From: Cyanobacterium sp. T60_A2020_053 | GTDB lineage: Bacteria; Cyanobacteriota; Cyanobacteriia; Cyanobacteriales; Cyanobacteriaceae | Direction of reading: 5' to 3' | DNA: 64,000 bases | Assembly: GCA_015272165.1 (NCBI GenBank) | Contig: JACYMF010000088.1 | Location: forward strand, 1-64,000 | Part shown: positions 1 to 9,000 of the stretch, piece by piece | Numbering within the stretch: the stretch's first letter is position 1 | Layout of the letters: the number at the start of each line of letters is the position of its first letter | Translations under genes and position numbers: made by a program | The notes under the pieces: generated by a model | The model's database searches: none | Told to the model about the DNA's origin: nothing | Seen by the model: the letters and a program-made list of their open reading frames with translations, nothing else

Positions 1-149
1 CGATTTTTTTGTTGGTTCGTTTACATCCCCCGTTGATTTCAGTGGGTATTTTTTTTGTTGAGAAATTCAACGGGGGTCTTTCACTCACATTTCAAGATAA
101 CTTGTATGAGTTTTGCCGATACCAAATGGCCCATTTATCCAAATTATCA

Positions 150-313
150 TAATTTTTTCCAAATTAGTGTGAGTAATAAATCTTTGTTCACCATAATTGA
201 ATCGATTATCTTCTATCGTAACCGTGTCATAATCAAATATCCTTTGAGCGTCTATAAAATCTATCCTATGTTTTGCAATATTTATTGAATGTTTATTCTC
301 ATCCCAGTGAACG
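150..313 (-). pseudogene. brnT toxin fragment (decayed)
   Basis: Read on the minus strand, this stretch encodes about 46 residues starting WDENKHSINIAKHRIDF and reaching FNYGEQRF. It is very close to the intact BrnT at 1199-1480, but it has no start codon, and after the RF the match is lost. It is therefore a truncated, non-coding copy of a BrnT toxin, the ribonuclease half of a BrnTA module. It lies downstream of hicB and is the outermost recognisable part of the island. Confidence 0.75.
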
Positions 314-321
314 ATGATCGA

Positions 322-546
322 TCACTGTTGAAAAGATGAAGCTACAGGAATTGTCTCCCCATGTTTAAGATAACTTTCCTTCACTCCTTGCCACGCAATT
401 TCTAATTCATGGATGGCAATATAGGGAGTATCACCAAAAGCAGAAACATTGGGCATTTCTACAAAATAAGCCACCCAATCGCCCTCCTCATCTTGAAAAA
501 GGGTAATGGTAAAACGATCAAAATCATTTTTTTTTGCTTGTGACAT
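322..546 (-). CDS. hicB: HicB-type antitoxin
   Basis: A 74-residue protein with the HicB fold pattern: an N-terminal beta hairpin (FTITLFQDEEGDWVAYFVEM) followed by a helix with AIHELEIAWQGVKESYLK. HicB neutralises HicA and usually represses the operon. It starts one base after hicA ends (548-784), on the same strand, so the two are co-transcribed. No C-terminal DNA-binding domain is visible, so autoregulation may be weak. The order hicA then hicB is the common one. The pair sits at the outer end of the metH island. Confidence 0.8.
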   Translation of the reverse strand: MSQAKKNDFDRFTITLFQDEEGDWVAYFVEMPNVSAFGDTPYIAIHELEIAWQGVKESYLKHGETIPVASSFQQ

Positions 547-547
547 C

Positions 548-784
548 TTACTTTTCCTCCGATTCTAAATTGAGAAACTGTTTTACTTGATAGGCTTTTG
601 CTTTGCCATTTTTAGCTGGTTGAATAGATAAACGTGCTTTTTTGGTAGAATACCAAATGCGATGACTTCCTGTTTGATGATCAAAGATCCAATCATATAG
701 GCTTAATAAGGTTTCAAATTCATCAAAACTTAACCCTTTAGGATTATTTTTGGCTTTGTCTAATAATTTTTGTTTTCTACTCAT
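548..784 (-). CDS. hicA: HicA-type mRNA interferase toxin
   Basis: A 78-residue protein matching the HicA/YcfA double-stranded-RNA-binding-like fold. The key histidine lies in HQTGSHRIWY, where the GSH motif carries the catalytic His of the family, and a basic C-terminus follows (KNGKAKAYQVKQFL). HicA cleaves mRNA when free of HicB. It is the first gene of a two-gene unit with hicB directly behind. Length and motif look intact, so it is probably functional. A decayed metH-tail copy lies just upstream at 902-964. Confidence 0.8.
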   Translation of the reverse strand: MSRKQKLLDKAKNNPKGLSFDEFETLLSLYDWIFDHQTGSHRIWYSTKKARLSIQPAKNGKAKAYQVKQFLNLESEEK

Positions 785-901
785 AAATAATATCAGGTTC
801 GCTTAAACAGTTACAATTAAATGTTTGCCAAAAACTTTAAATACAAACTTTCTTTTATAAGTGATTATCCGAACTTGATATAATACTAAATTTTTCAGGT
901 C

Positions 902-964
902 AGCAAAGCGCCCACCACCATCAATTAAGCACTAAAATACTTCGCCACGGGATGATAACAGACG
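902..964. repeat. metH 3'-end copy 1
   Basis: About 60 bp that align with the 3' end of metH plus its downstream flank (6019-6078). Read on the minus strand it encodes [11 protein letters not shown] and a stop, against [11 protein letters not shown] in MetH. The flanking block GCCCACCACC is shared as well. It contains no start codon and is not itself a gene. It marks the boundary between the hicAB and brnTA modules. Confidence 0.8.
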
Positions 965-966
965 GG

Positions 967-1236
967 TTAATTATTTTTAATATATTCCTTTAATACCTTA
1001 TTAATTTCAGTTTGATGATCAACTTCATTTTGTTTATACCAATTCACAATTTCAGCATCAAGAAAAAGAGTTAAAGACTGTTTTTTAGAGAATTTTAAAC
1101 CACGCCTAACGACAGCATTTTTCGCCATTTCTGGGGTAATTTCAGGGCAATCAGAAAAATCAATATCCTCATCAGTCATCGATTCTAGTTTTTTCCAATC
1201 AGTCATAGATTTCATTGAAGTAAATTTGTTGCTCAT
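967..1236 (-). CDS. brnA: BrnA-type antitoxin
   Basis: An 89-residue BrnA antitoxin. The C-terminal ribbon-helix-helix part (SKKQSLTLFLDAEIVNWYK) would bind the operator and the N-terminal half would bind BrnT. It overlaps the end of brnT (1199-1480) by 38 bases; internal ATG codons at about 1215 and 1206 could shorten this. The C-terminal 45 residues are almost identical to those of the second antitoxin (1567-1755), while the N-terminal part is quite different. Family and operon order are clear. Confidence 0.8.
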   Translation of the reverse strand: MSNKFTSMKSMTDWKKLESMTDEDIDFSDCPEITPEMAKNAVVRRGLKFSKKQSLTLFLDAEIVNWYKQNEVDHQTEINKVLKEYIKNN

Positions 1237-1480
1237 TTTTAGTTGCCTTTCGTGCTGATATAATTCTAATTTTATTACTTATCTCTGTGTAAACAACCAC
1301 AATGGTTTTACCATTTAATAAGCCAATGGCAATAAATCTTTGTTCACCATAATTAAATCGATCGTCTTCTATTGTAACCGTATCATAATCAAATATTTTT
1401 TGAGCATCGATAAAATCTATACCATGTTTACTAATATTTGTTTGACGTTTATTTTCATCCCATTCAAATTTCATCTTCAA
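1199..1480 (-). CDS. brnT: BrnT-type ribonuclease toxin
   Basis: A 93-residue BrnT (DUF497) toxin. It has the typical opening FEWDENKRQTNISKHGIDF, the central DRFNYGEQRFIAIG strand and the ending RIISARKATKNEQQIY, which holds the conserved Arg of the family. BrnT is a ribonuclease of RelE-like fold that arrests translation and is neutralised by BrnA. It is first in the operon and overlaps brnA. A near-identical decayed copy lies at 150-313, so the module has been duplicated locally. Confidence 0.85.
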   Translation of the reverse strand: MKMKFEWDENKRQTNISKHGIDFIDAQKIFDYDTVTIEDDRFNYGEQRFIAIGLLNGKTIVVVYTEISNKIRIISARKATKNEQQIYFNEIYD

Positions 1481-1497
1481 TTATATTTATTTTTGAT

Positions 1498-1563
1498 GTA
1501 GGGTGGGCATTGCCCACCAAAATTCTACGCACTAAAATACTTCGCTAGAGGATGATAACAGAG
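1498..1563. repeat. GTAGGGTGGGCA repeat plus metH 3'-end copy 2
   Basis: Positions 1498-1521 carry the inverted repeat GGTGGGCATTGCCCACC. It is followed by a second decayed metH tail (about 1527-1563), which would encode CYHPLAKYFSA and a stop on the minus strand. It shares the codons TTCGC with copy 1 rather than the TTAGC of the resident metH, so copies 1 and 2 are closer to each other than to the local gene. Confidence 0.75.
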
Positions 1564-1566
1564 GCA

Positions 1567-1755
1567 TTAATGATTTTTAATATATTCTCTCAATAAATGA
1601 TTAATTTCTGTTTGATGATCAACCTCATTTTGTTTGTACCAATTGACAATTTCATCATCAAGACAAAGGGTTAAGGATTGTTTTTTTGATCTTTTTTTAA
1701 GACGATCGAAATAAGGATTTTTAACTCCTTGAGAAAAATCATAATTATCTCTCAT
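1567..1755 (-). CDS. brnA: BrnA-type antitoxin, short
   Basis: A 62-residue antitoxin, shorter than the one at 967-1236. The ribbon-helix-helix section KKQSLTLCLDDEIVNWYK and the tail EYIKN match that neighbour nearly residue for residue. The first 20 residues (MRDNYDFSQGVKNPYFDRLK) do not match it, but they resemble the start of the antitoxin at 10016-10219 (YDFSNAEQGKFY). It lies two bases behind its toxin (1758-2057). It is probably functional, with toxin specificity set by the different N-terminus. Confidence 0.8.
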   Translation of the reverse strand: MRDNYDFSQGVKNPYFDRLKKRSKKQSLTLCLDDEIVNWYKQNEVDHQTEINHLLREYIKNH

Positions 1756-1757
1756 AA

Positions 1758-2057
1758 TTAATACCTTCTATATTGTTTTTGTTCTAATTTATTGGCTTTT
1801 CTAGCAGAAATAATACGAATAATTGTGTCATTTTCACGATAGCAGTGACAGACTATTAAAAGACGGGAATAATCACTAACTCCTAACAAAATAAACCTAT
1901 CTTCTTGTTGTGAATGATCAGGATCATAAATGACGATCGCACTCTCATCATAAAAAGCTGATTTAGCTTCCTCAAAAGAAACTCCATGTTTTTTGATATT
2001 AGTTTGAGCTTTCATCTCATCCCAAGTAAATTCTAACTCATCCATTTTTGTTATCAA
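1758..2057 (-). CDS. brnT: BrnT-type ribonuclease toxin
   Basis: A 99-residue BrnT-family toxin with the opening FTWDEMKAQTNIKKHGVSF, the middle HSQQEDRFILLGVSD and the ending IRIISARKANKLEQKQY. It diverges clearly from the toxin at 1199-1480 (roughly half of residues), so this is a second system rather than a recent copy. It is first in the operon, with its antitoxin two bases behind. A start four codons downstream (MDEL) is possible. It lies between metH-tail copies 2 and 3. Confidence 0.85.
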   Translation of the reverse strand: MITKMDELEFTWDEMKAQTNIKKHGVSFEEAKSAFYDESAIVIYDPDHSQQEDRFILLGVSDYSRLLIVCHCYRENDTIIRIISARKANKLEQKQYRRY

Positions 2058-2080
2058 TAAGTAACTTTACTATAAATTAT

Positions 2081-2160
2081 TGTAGGGTGGGCAATGCCCA
2101 CCAAAAACGAATCTAAGCACTAAAATATTTAGCTACAGGATGATAACAGACGATCGCACT
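2081..2160. repeat. GTAGGGTGGGCA repeat plus metH 3'-end copy 3
   Basis: A copy of the inverted repeat GGTGGGCAATGCCCACC (2085-2101) is followed by a third metH tail (2112-2160). On the minus strand this encodes [15 protein letters not shown] and a stop. It retains the codons TTAGC found in the resident gene. It directly truncates the methylase fragment 2159-2344. Confidence 0.8.
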
Positions 2161-2344
2161 ATCTTTCGTGATCTTTAAGGGTAAAAGAGCAGTTATATAA
2201 TTTATCTTGAGCGCCATTAAAATAAGGAGGATCGACAAATATTAAATTGATCGATTCATCTTCGATATATTCATTTAATACTGTGATAGCATCTCCTAAA
2301 ATAATTTTTGTTTTTTCATTTTGAAATGTGGATGTTAAATTCAT
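2159..2344 (-). pseudogene. DNA methyltransferase N-terminal fragment
   Basis: Sixty-one residues opening MNLTSTFQNEKTKIILGDA and reaching the catalytic motif FVDPPYFNG, typical of beta-class amino-methyltransferases (N6-adenine or N4-cytosine). A complete enzyme would continue for about 200 residues and include an FxGxG motif. Here the frame ends exactly where metH-tail copy 3 begins, so the gene has been cut by the recombination that placed that tail. It lies 18 bases behind the specificity gene. It is almost certainly inactive. Confidence 0.75.
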
Positions 2345-2362
2345 AATAAATTAACTTTTTTG

Positions 2363-3862
2363 CTAAAAATTTATTCTGACTTCTTTATCATTAGCAATAT
2401 CATCTATGGCTTGATTTAAAATATTTTTTAATTGCTTTGCTGTTTTATCTAATTCGTAAATTCCTGCTTCATTATTATAAAAATTATCTTTTTCCAAAAA
2501 ATTCTCTAAATTAAAATTTTCAGTATCATAATCAATTAAAGAATTATGATAAAGTTTGGTGATTTCTTTTTGTTTTTCTACAGGAAAATTAGGAAATGGT
2601 ATTATATCCCAATATTTCTGAGCTAAACTACCTCCATTTCCACCAACAGCATATAAATCAATTAGACCTTTATTTCTTAAATAATCTAAAAAGCATTTTA
2701 TAAATATTCCTTTATTAATATCATGTACTTTTTGTTGAATAGTTATTCCATGAATATTCGTAATAGTCCTCTCTTTTTCTTCAATAATGACGATCGAACG
2801 TCCTTTTTCAAATCCTTCAGCACCAAATATTAAATCGCCTTTTTGTAAAGTTTTTAACGAGTTAGGATTTCCTAAATATTCTATTTTTTCTACCGTACCA
2901 TACTTTGATAAAAATTTTGGCAACATTAATGTATAAAAATTGAAATATTTTTGTGATGAATAGATACTTTCACCAATATTAGAAATCTGTAAATTTTGTC
3001 CTCTGGAAAGGGTAAAACCTAAGCTATAAATATTTTGAAAACCATGTTGATAATTTTCAATATTAAAAACTACCGATTTAAAATATTCTCCATATAATTT
3101 AGTATCTAATCTACCAACTTTTTGTAATTTTTCAATCGTGAGTAATTCAAACTCAAATATATTAGATTTTTGATTTTCCATTAATTCTTTTTCTATAAAT
3201 TTTAAAATAGTTTCATGCCTTTTTTTTATCAATTTCTCTTTATTGATAATAGCTTGAACTAATATTTCTATAAATAAAATAGTATTTTCTACATTAGTGT
3301 TAGGCAAAGGAATTTTACAATCTAAAAATATTGTTTTAGCATGACGAATTGTTACACCTTTTGGCACTATAAAATCTAATTGTTCTTTAAATATTTTATG
3401 TTTTAAAAAAGCAAATAAATAAAACTTATGTTCTTTGATGGGAAGTCTGTAGATAGCACTCGAAATCATAAAGTTTGGATAATCCTCATCTAAAATGACA
3501 GTTTCTCCGATATTACTATCTTTAGAAATTAGTAAATCTCCTGCTTTTAAATTCATATTTACAAATACGTTAGGCATTATTGGCAATGCTGTTTCATTAT
3601 TTATATCAGGAACAAAAGAATTTGCCTGTAAAGCCTTTGTTCTTATGAAATAATGAGTTGATTGACTAATATAATTTAACGAACCAATTTCAAAGCCTAA
3701 ATCTTTTCTTTGTAATTCTCTACATAAAAAATCTTTAACAAATAAACAGTTTTGATTGGGAATTACTAACTGCATATATTGAGAACAAGATAAGGTATAG
3801 TTTTTTTTGACTATATCTTCAAATGATATTGATTCTGGAATTTTTATATAAGTATTATTCAT
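2363..3862 (-). CDS. Restriction-modification specificity subunit (HsdS-like)
   Basis: A 499-residue protein with two unrelated target-recognition halves (about residues 1-200 and 240-440), each followed by a helical spacer. The spacers are rich in Lys/Glu (EILVQAIINKEKLIKKRHET and FPVEKQKEITKLYHNSLIDY), the usual HsdS layout. It would select the DNA sequence for the partner enzyme at 3866-5983, whose stop is three bases upstream. Each half likely reads one part of a bipartite site; the site cannot be predicted here. The AT-rich coding and lack of GGGCGCT motifs fit acquisition by transfer. Confidence 0.8.
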   Translation of the reverse strand: MNNTYIKIPESISFEDIVKKNYTLSCSQYMQLVIPNQNCLFVKDFLCRELQRKDLGFEIGSLNYISQSTHYFIRTKALQANSFVPDINNETALPIMPNVFVNMNLKAGDLLISKDSNIGETVILDEDYPNFMISSAIYRLPIKEHKFYLFAFLKHKIFKEQLDFIVPKGVTIRHAKTIFLDCKIPLPNTNVENTILFIEILVQAIINKEKLIKKRHETILKFIEKELMENQKSNIFEFELLTIEKLQKVGRLDTKLYGEYFKSVVFNIENYQHGFQNIYSLGFTLSRGQNLQISNIGESIYSSQKYFNFYTLMLPKFLSKYGTVEKIEYLGNPNSLKTLQKGDLIFGAEGFEKGRSIVIIEEKERTITNIHGITIQQKVHDINKGIFIKCFLDYLRNKGLIDLYAVGGNGGSLAQKYWDIIPFPNFPVEKQKEITKLYHNSLIDYDTENFNLENFLEKDNFYNNEAGIYELDKTAKQLKNILNQAIDDIANDKEVRINF

Positions 3863-3865
3863 AGT

Positions 3866-5983
3866 TTATTTTGTTTGTGTAAAAATATCTTGTAAGGTTT
3901 TTTCTTGAGTTATACACCATTTCTTAAAATAAGTGATTGTCAAGCTGAAATCTTCATCTAATAAGGCTCTACCATCTTTATCAATTTCTATTTCAAAATT
4001 GTCATAATTGACTCTATAAATAGGAGAAAAAAACTTAACTCTCTTACTGGTTTTAACTTCATACCCTACTTTTTCAATACTCTTAAAAAATATTTGGTAG
4101 TTTTGTTGTTTAAGTTTGGTTAATTCTTTTTCTGAAGGTTTATAAGCAACAATGACAGTCGTATTTACACCAGTTTCAGCAAAAACATTCGCAGGTAAAT
4201 CGAAAATAGCAACGATACGCATTTTTTTCATTAACCATTCACGAGCAATTTTATGACTATCAATACTAGCAATAGAATTAGAAAGCACGATTCCTAATCT
4301 GCCATTTTCCTTAAGAATACGATAGGCATTTTCCAGAAAAATTACTCCCAAATCAATTTTTCCTTTACCACCATATAAATTCCAGAGTTCATAACATTGG
4401 ATCATTTCTAAATCTTTATCATCTTTTGGAGTAAAAGCTCGATCGTCTCCAAAAGGAGGATTTGTTAAAACAACATCAAATTTCTTCAGACAATTATCAT
4501 CTGGTCTTTGTTCCCAATTTCCTTCTTGATTCATGCTAGGAACTAAATCTAATAAATCACCTTTTTGGTCAAATTTAGTAAGTAATGAACCGTAACCTGC
4601 TTTTGCTTTGATTTTAGCGTTTCCATCACCGTTTAACAGCATATTAAGAGTAGCTAACATCACCATTTGATCATCAATATCCATTCCAAAAATATTGTTA
4701 TCATCCAATTTACTATTGGAATTTACATAAGCTACTGACAAAAAATCAGCAATACCAACAGTGGGATCAATAACAGTTTCCCCGTTACGAGGATTAACAA
4801 TGTTAACAAGAAAATCAATTAAAGGTAAAGGAGTTACAAACTGAGCATTTTGATCTTTTGAAAAAGGAGTTGCAAACTTGTAAAAAACCAATTGATAAAG
4901 ATCTGTTTTGTGAGAACGAACAAAAGAATAATCTTGAAATTGAGAAACAACTTCGATTAAAACTTTAATATGATTTTCATTTTTAATATTAAGAGGATTT
5001 TCTTGTAAAATTCTATAGTATTCTCCTTTGGCATCATCTCTTAAATTAGTTATTCTTTTAATAAATTCTTGTAATTTTTTATCTGCTAAAGAATTAAAAT
5101 TTTTTTCTTCATCTGTAATATAAAAATCTAAAAAATGGTTGGGATTTTTTTCATTTCGTTTTTCATCATAAATTTTTAAAGAAAGAATTTGAATCAAAAT
5201 TTCAAAACCTTTTTGATTCACCATACCAACTTTATCCATTGTTCGTAATATGGTTGACATAGTGTTATTGATTTGAATAGAATGTACTCCTGAAATAGTA
5301 TCTAAATCAATAATTCCTCTTTGAGAACGATCAATTGTTGTTGGTTGTGTCCATTCTAAAACCTCAGCAAAATTAGGAAGATTTATATAAGGATCAGGTA
5401 AATGTAACGCTAAATCTTTTGTACCACTTTTTTCCCCTTTACTATTAAATTCCTCACTATACCTTAAAAATTTACTATTATGTTTTCTAAAAAGATATAA
5501 TCTTTCGGTATCGTATAAAATACCTAAACAAAAATCTCTCTCACTTTCCTTCAAATAGGCTTTTAGCTGTTTATCCCAAACTTCCGCAATATTTTTATTA
5601 TCTTCTTTTTTAAATTCAATGGTTACAATTAAATGTTTTCTCAACCATTCTAAGCTATCTTTATCGCCCTTCACATGATAATCTTCGTATTTTTCAAACC
5701 AAGTCACATCATCAAAAATAGCTGCATCGATTTTTAATGGAGCAGAATTTTTATTCCCTTTTGGAAATTGAATTTCAGTTCCTATAAAATCTTTATTATA
5801 CAAACCAGAATGAACAAGAGAAAATAAAAATTGCCATTTATAATACTCCTCATTTTTATCTCCATTTTTTTTACGAAAATTCGTTTCCTTGTGATAAGTT
5901 AGATGTATAGGTAAGAAACACTTAAAAAGTGTTACGTTACCATATTTTTGATCAAATTCTAGTTTTTTTTCTGTAAAATTCAT
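3866..5983 (-). CDS. Fused nuclease and N6-adenine DNA methyltransferase (BcgI-A-like)
   Basis: 705 residues. The N-terminal part resembles a PD-(D/E)XK nuclease: a Lys-Ile-Asp strand near residue 86 and VTIEFKKED near residue 124. A helical linker follows, then an HsdM-type methyltransferase domain with motif I DPTVGIADFL near residue 406 and catalytic NPPFGDD near 509. Such a fusion, with a separate specificity gene directly behind and no hsdR in view, resembles type IIB/IIG enzymes such as BcgI. Motif I is atypical (most relatives have a Cys-Gly or Ala-Cys-Gly pattern), so methylation activity is not certain. The gene begins 58 bases beyond the metH stop. Confidence 0.75.
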   Translation of the reverse strand: MNFTEKKLEFDQKYGNVTLFKCFLPIHLTYHKETNFRKKNGDKNEEYYKWQFLFSLVHSGLYNKDFIGTEIQFPKGNKNSAPLKIDAAIFDDVTWFEKYEDYHVKGDKDSLEWLRKHLIVTIEFKKEDNKNIAEVWDKQLKAYLKESERDFCLGILYDTERLYLFRKHNSKFLRYSEEFNSKGEKSGTKDLALHLPDPYINLPNFAEVLEWTQPTTIDRSQRGIIDLDTISGVHSIQINNTMSTILRTMDKVGMVNQKGFEILIQILSLKIYDEKRNEKNPNHFLDFYITDEEKNFNSLADKKLQEFIKRITNLRDDAKGEYYRILQENPLNIKNENHIKVLIEVVSQFQDYSFVRSHKTDLYQLVFYKFATPFSKDQNAQFVTPLPLIDFLVNIVNPRNGETVIDPTVGIADFLSVAYVNSNSKLDDNNIFGMDIDDQMVMLATLNMLLNGDGNAKIKAKAGYGSLLTKFDQKGDLLDLVPSMNQEGNWEQRPDDNCLKKFDVVLTNPPFGDDRAFTPKDDKDLEMIQCYELWNLYGGKGKIDLGVIFLENAYRILKENGRLGIVLSNSIASIDSHKIAREWLMKKMRIVAIFDLPANVFAETGVNTTVIVAYKPSEKELTKLKQQNYQIFFKSIEKVGYEVKTSKRVKFFSPIYRVNYDNFEIEIDKDGRALLDEDFSLTITYFKKWCITQEKTLQDIFTQTK

Positions 5984-6041
5984 AGTTATTTTTTATATTA
6001 AAGAAGTGGAAAAAGTGAGCAAAAAGCCCACCACCGTCAAC

Positions 6042-9000
6042 CTAAGTGCTAAAATATTTAGCCACAGGATGATAACAAATCAGCGCACTTGTGGACTGTT
6101 CGGGGTATATTTGTTCTGATTCATCCATAAACATCCCAATGCGTTTCGTATCCAATAAATCCAACTGCACATATTGATCTAACATATTGGGACAAGCTGG
6201 ATAACCAAAACTATACCGTGAGCCTTGATAGTGTTGCTTAAACATATCTCTGATATTATCAGGTTCTAAATCTCCAAAACCCAACTCACGGCGAATCCTT
6301 CCATGACACCATTCGGCGAGCGCCTCTGCCGTTTGCACTGCCATGCCGTGATAATACAAATAATTGGTATAGTCATCACTAGCAAAGAGTTTTTGGGCGT
6401 ATTCCGTGGCAATTTCTCCCACTGTTACCGCTTGGAGAGGGAAAACATCGATTATGCCTGACTCTTTAGAGGCGAAAAAGTCGGCAATACATAACCTTTT
6501 ACCAGACTTTTGGCGCGGAAATTCAAATTTGGCAATTTCTTCTTTTGCTTCGGGATTTTCTGGGTTGTAAATATATAAAGTATTACCTTCCGATTGGCAG
6601 GGAAAATAACCATAAATTACGGTAGGATGTAATAAATTTTCTGCTTTAACTTTCGTTTTCCATTGCTCTAAAACAGGATAAACTTTTTCTTGCAAAAATT
6701 GATCATATTCTTCCCTTGGTTGCCCTTGTGGTTTACGGAATTGCCATTGCCCTGCAAACAATGCTTGTAAGTCTAAATACCAAAAAATTTCATCTAAATC
6801 AAATTGATCTGCATTGATAATTTTTGTTCCCCAAAATGGCGGAGTTGGACGAGCAATATTAGGGTCAACTGCTTCACTTCTTTTGGTATCAATTACTGTA
6901 ATTTCTGGTTGAGACTTATCCTGTTTTTCTTCTTTTTGAACTTCTCCCGATTCATCAAAATTACGTCCTTTAAATAACTGATTTTCTTCGCTAAATTCTC
7001 CTAAAAATCCCTCTAAATTATCCCACTGATGACTATTTTTAGAAGGCATTAATTTATCCATAAAATGCAAATCAGCAAAGGCATCTTTACCATAAACTAC
7101 TTTCCCTTTATAGGTTTTTTGACAGTCTTCATAAACAAATTTGGGCGTTAAAGCAGCGCCCCCCAAAATAACCGGCACCGTTATGCCTTCTTCATTAAAA
7201 GTCTGTAAATTATCTTTCATAAAGGCAGTGGATTTCACTAACAAACCACTCATGGCAATACAATCAGCGTTACATTCTCGGTAGGCTTTAATAATGTTTT
7301 CTACGGGTTGTTTAATACCAATATTAACCACTTTATAGCCATTATTAGACAGAATAATATCTACTAAATTTTTACCAATATCGTGAACATCTCCTTTCAC
7401 CGTAGCGATTAAAAATGTGCCTTTGCCATTACTATTTGTATCTGCTTTATCCATGAATGGTTCAAGAAAAGCAACTGCTGATTTCATAGTTTGAGCAGAT
7501 TGCAATACAAAGGGTAATTGCATTTGCCCATTGCCAAATAATTCTCCCACAACTTTCATGCCGTCTAGTAAATAAACGTTGATAATATCTAAAGGAGGAT
7601 ATTTTTGTAAAGCCAAATTTAAAGCATCTTCTAAGCCGATTCTTTCCCCTTCGATAATATGTTGTTTCAGTCTTTCTTCAATGGGTAAATCTGCGACATT
7701 TTTCTTATTACTTTTGGTGGTTTTACCTTCAAATAAAGTGGTTAATTTTCCTAAAGGATCATAGGTGCAAATATCCCCATCAAATTCTCTTTTATCGTAA
7801 ATTAAATCAGTACAAATTTTTATGGCTTCTTCATCAATTTTTGCCAATGGTAAAATTTTACTAGCGGAAACGATAGCGCCATCCATCCCAACCTGCATCG
7901 CTTCATGGAGAAACACCGAGTTTAACACTTGGCGCGCGGCGGGATTTAAACCAAAGGAAATGTTAGAAACCCCCAACATAAAATGACAGTAGGGCAATTC
8001 TTCCCTAATTCTTTTAATAGATTCGATGGTGGCTTTGCCGTTTTCCCTGTCTTCTTCGATACCTGTGGAAATGGGTAAGGCGAGGGTATCAAAAAAGATT
8101 TCGGGCGCTGGAATACCAAATTTAATGGCATCTTTGTAGGCGCGTAAAGCAATTTCGACTTTTTTATCGGCGGTGCGCGCCATGCCTTCTTCATCGATTG
8201 TACCAATTACTACCCCAGCGCCGTATTGTTTCGCTAATTCCAATACTTTGAAAAATCTTTCTTCCCCGTCTTCGTAGTTGGTGGAGTTGAGGATACATTT
8301 ACCCCCAGCGACTTTTAACCCGGCTTCCATTTTTTGCCATTCGGTGGAGTCTAACATCAAGGGTAAGGTAGTGTTATTGACTAAACGGGAAGCCAATTCG
8401 TGCATATCTTTTTCGCCGTCGCGCCCGACATAATCCACGTTAACATCGAGAATGTGGGCGCCCTCCTTCACTTGCTCTTTTGCTAAGGAGATTAAACCAT
8501 CCCAGTCTTCAGCATTCAGCAGATCACGGCATTTTTTCGAGCCACTGGCATTTAATCTTTCTCCAACAATTAGGAATGAATTATCTTGTTGATAGGGTTG
8601 GGTGGTGTAAATAGAAGCGGCGCAAGGTTCATAATGATATTGTCTTTCTTTTGGTTGTAATGTACTAGCAATTTCTGCAAGAGCTTTGATGTGATCGTAA
8701 CGGGTTCCACAACACCCGCCGATAATTTGTACTCCTAAGTCTTCGATAAAGTGCATTAATGCCATGCGCAATTCAATGGGTGTTAGGCGGTAGTGCGCTT
8801 GTCCACCTACGTTTTCGGGTAGTCCTGCGTTGGGAATACAGGAAACTACAAAGGGGGAGTTTTCGCTCAAATATTTGATGTGGGGTTTCATCAAATCTGG
8901 TCCAGTGGCGCAGTTTAAGCCCATAATATCGATAGGGTAGCGCTCTAGGATGGCAAGGGCAGCGTTAATTTCTGTGCCCACTAACATTGTTCCCATGGTC

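Noticed and set aside
55-288. Plus-strand ORF at the left edge
   Set aside because: Antisense to the brnT fragment at 150-313; composition not protein-like.
7946-8206. ORF within metH in another frame (also 7579-7764 and 9355-9603)
   Set aside because: Shadow frames of a long conserved gene with no independent features.
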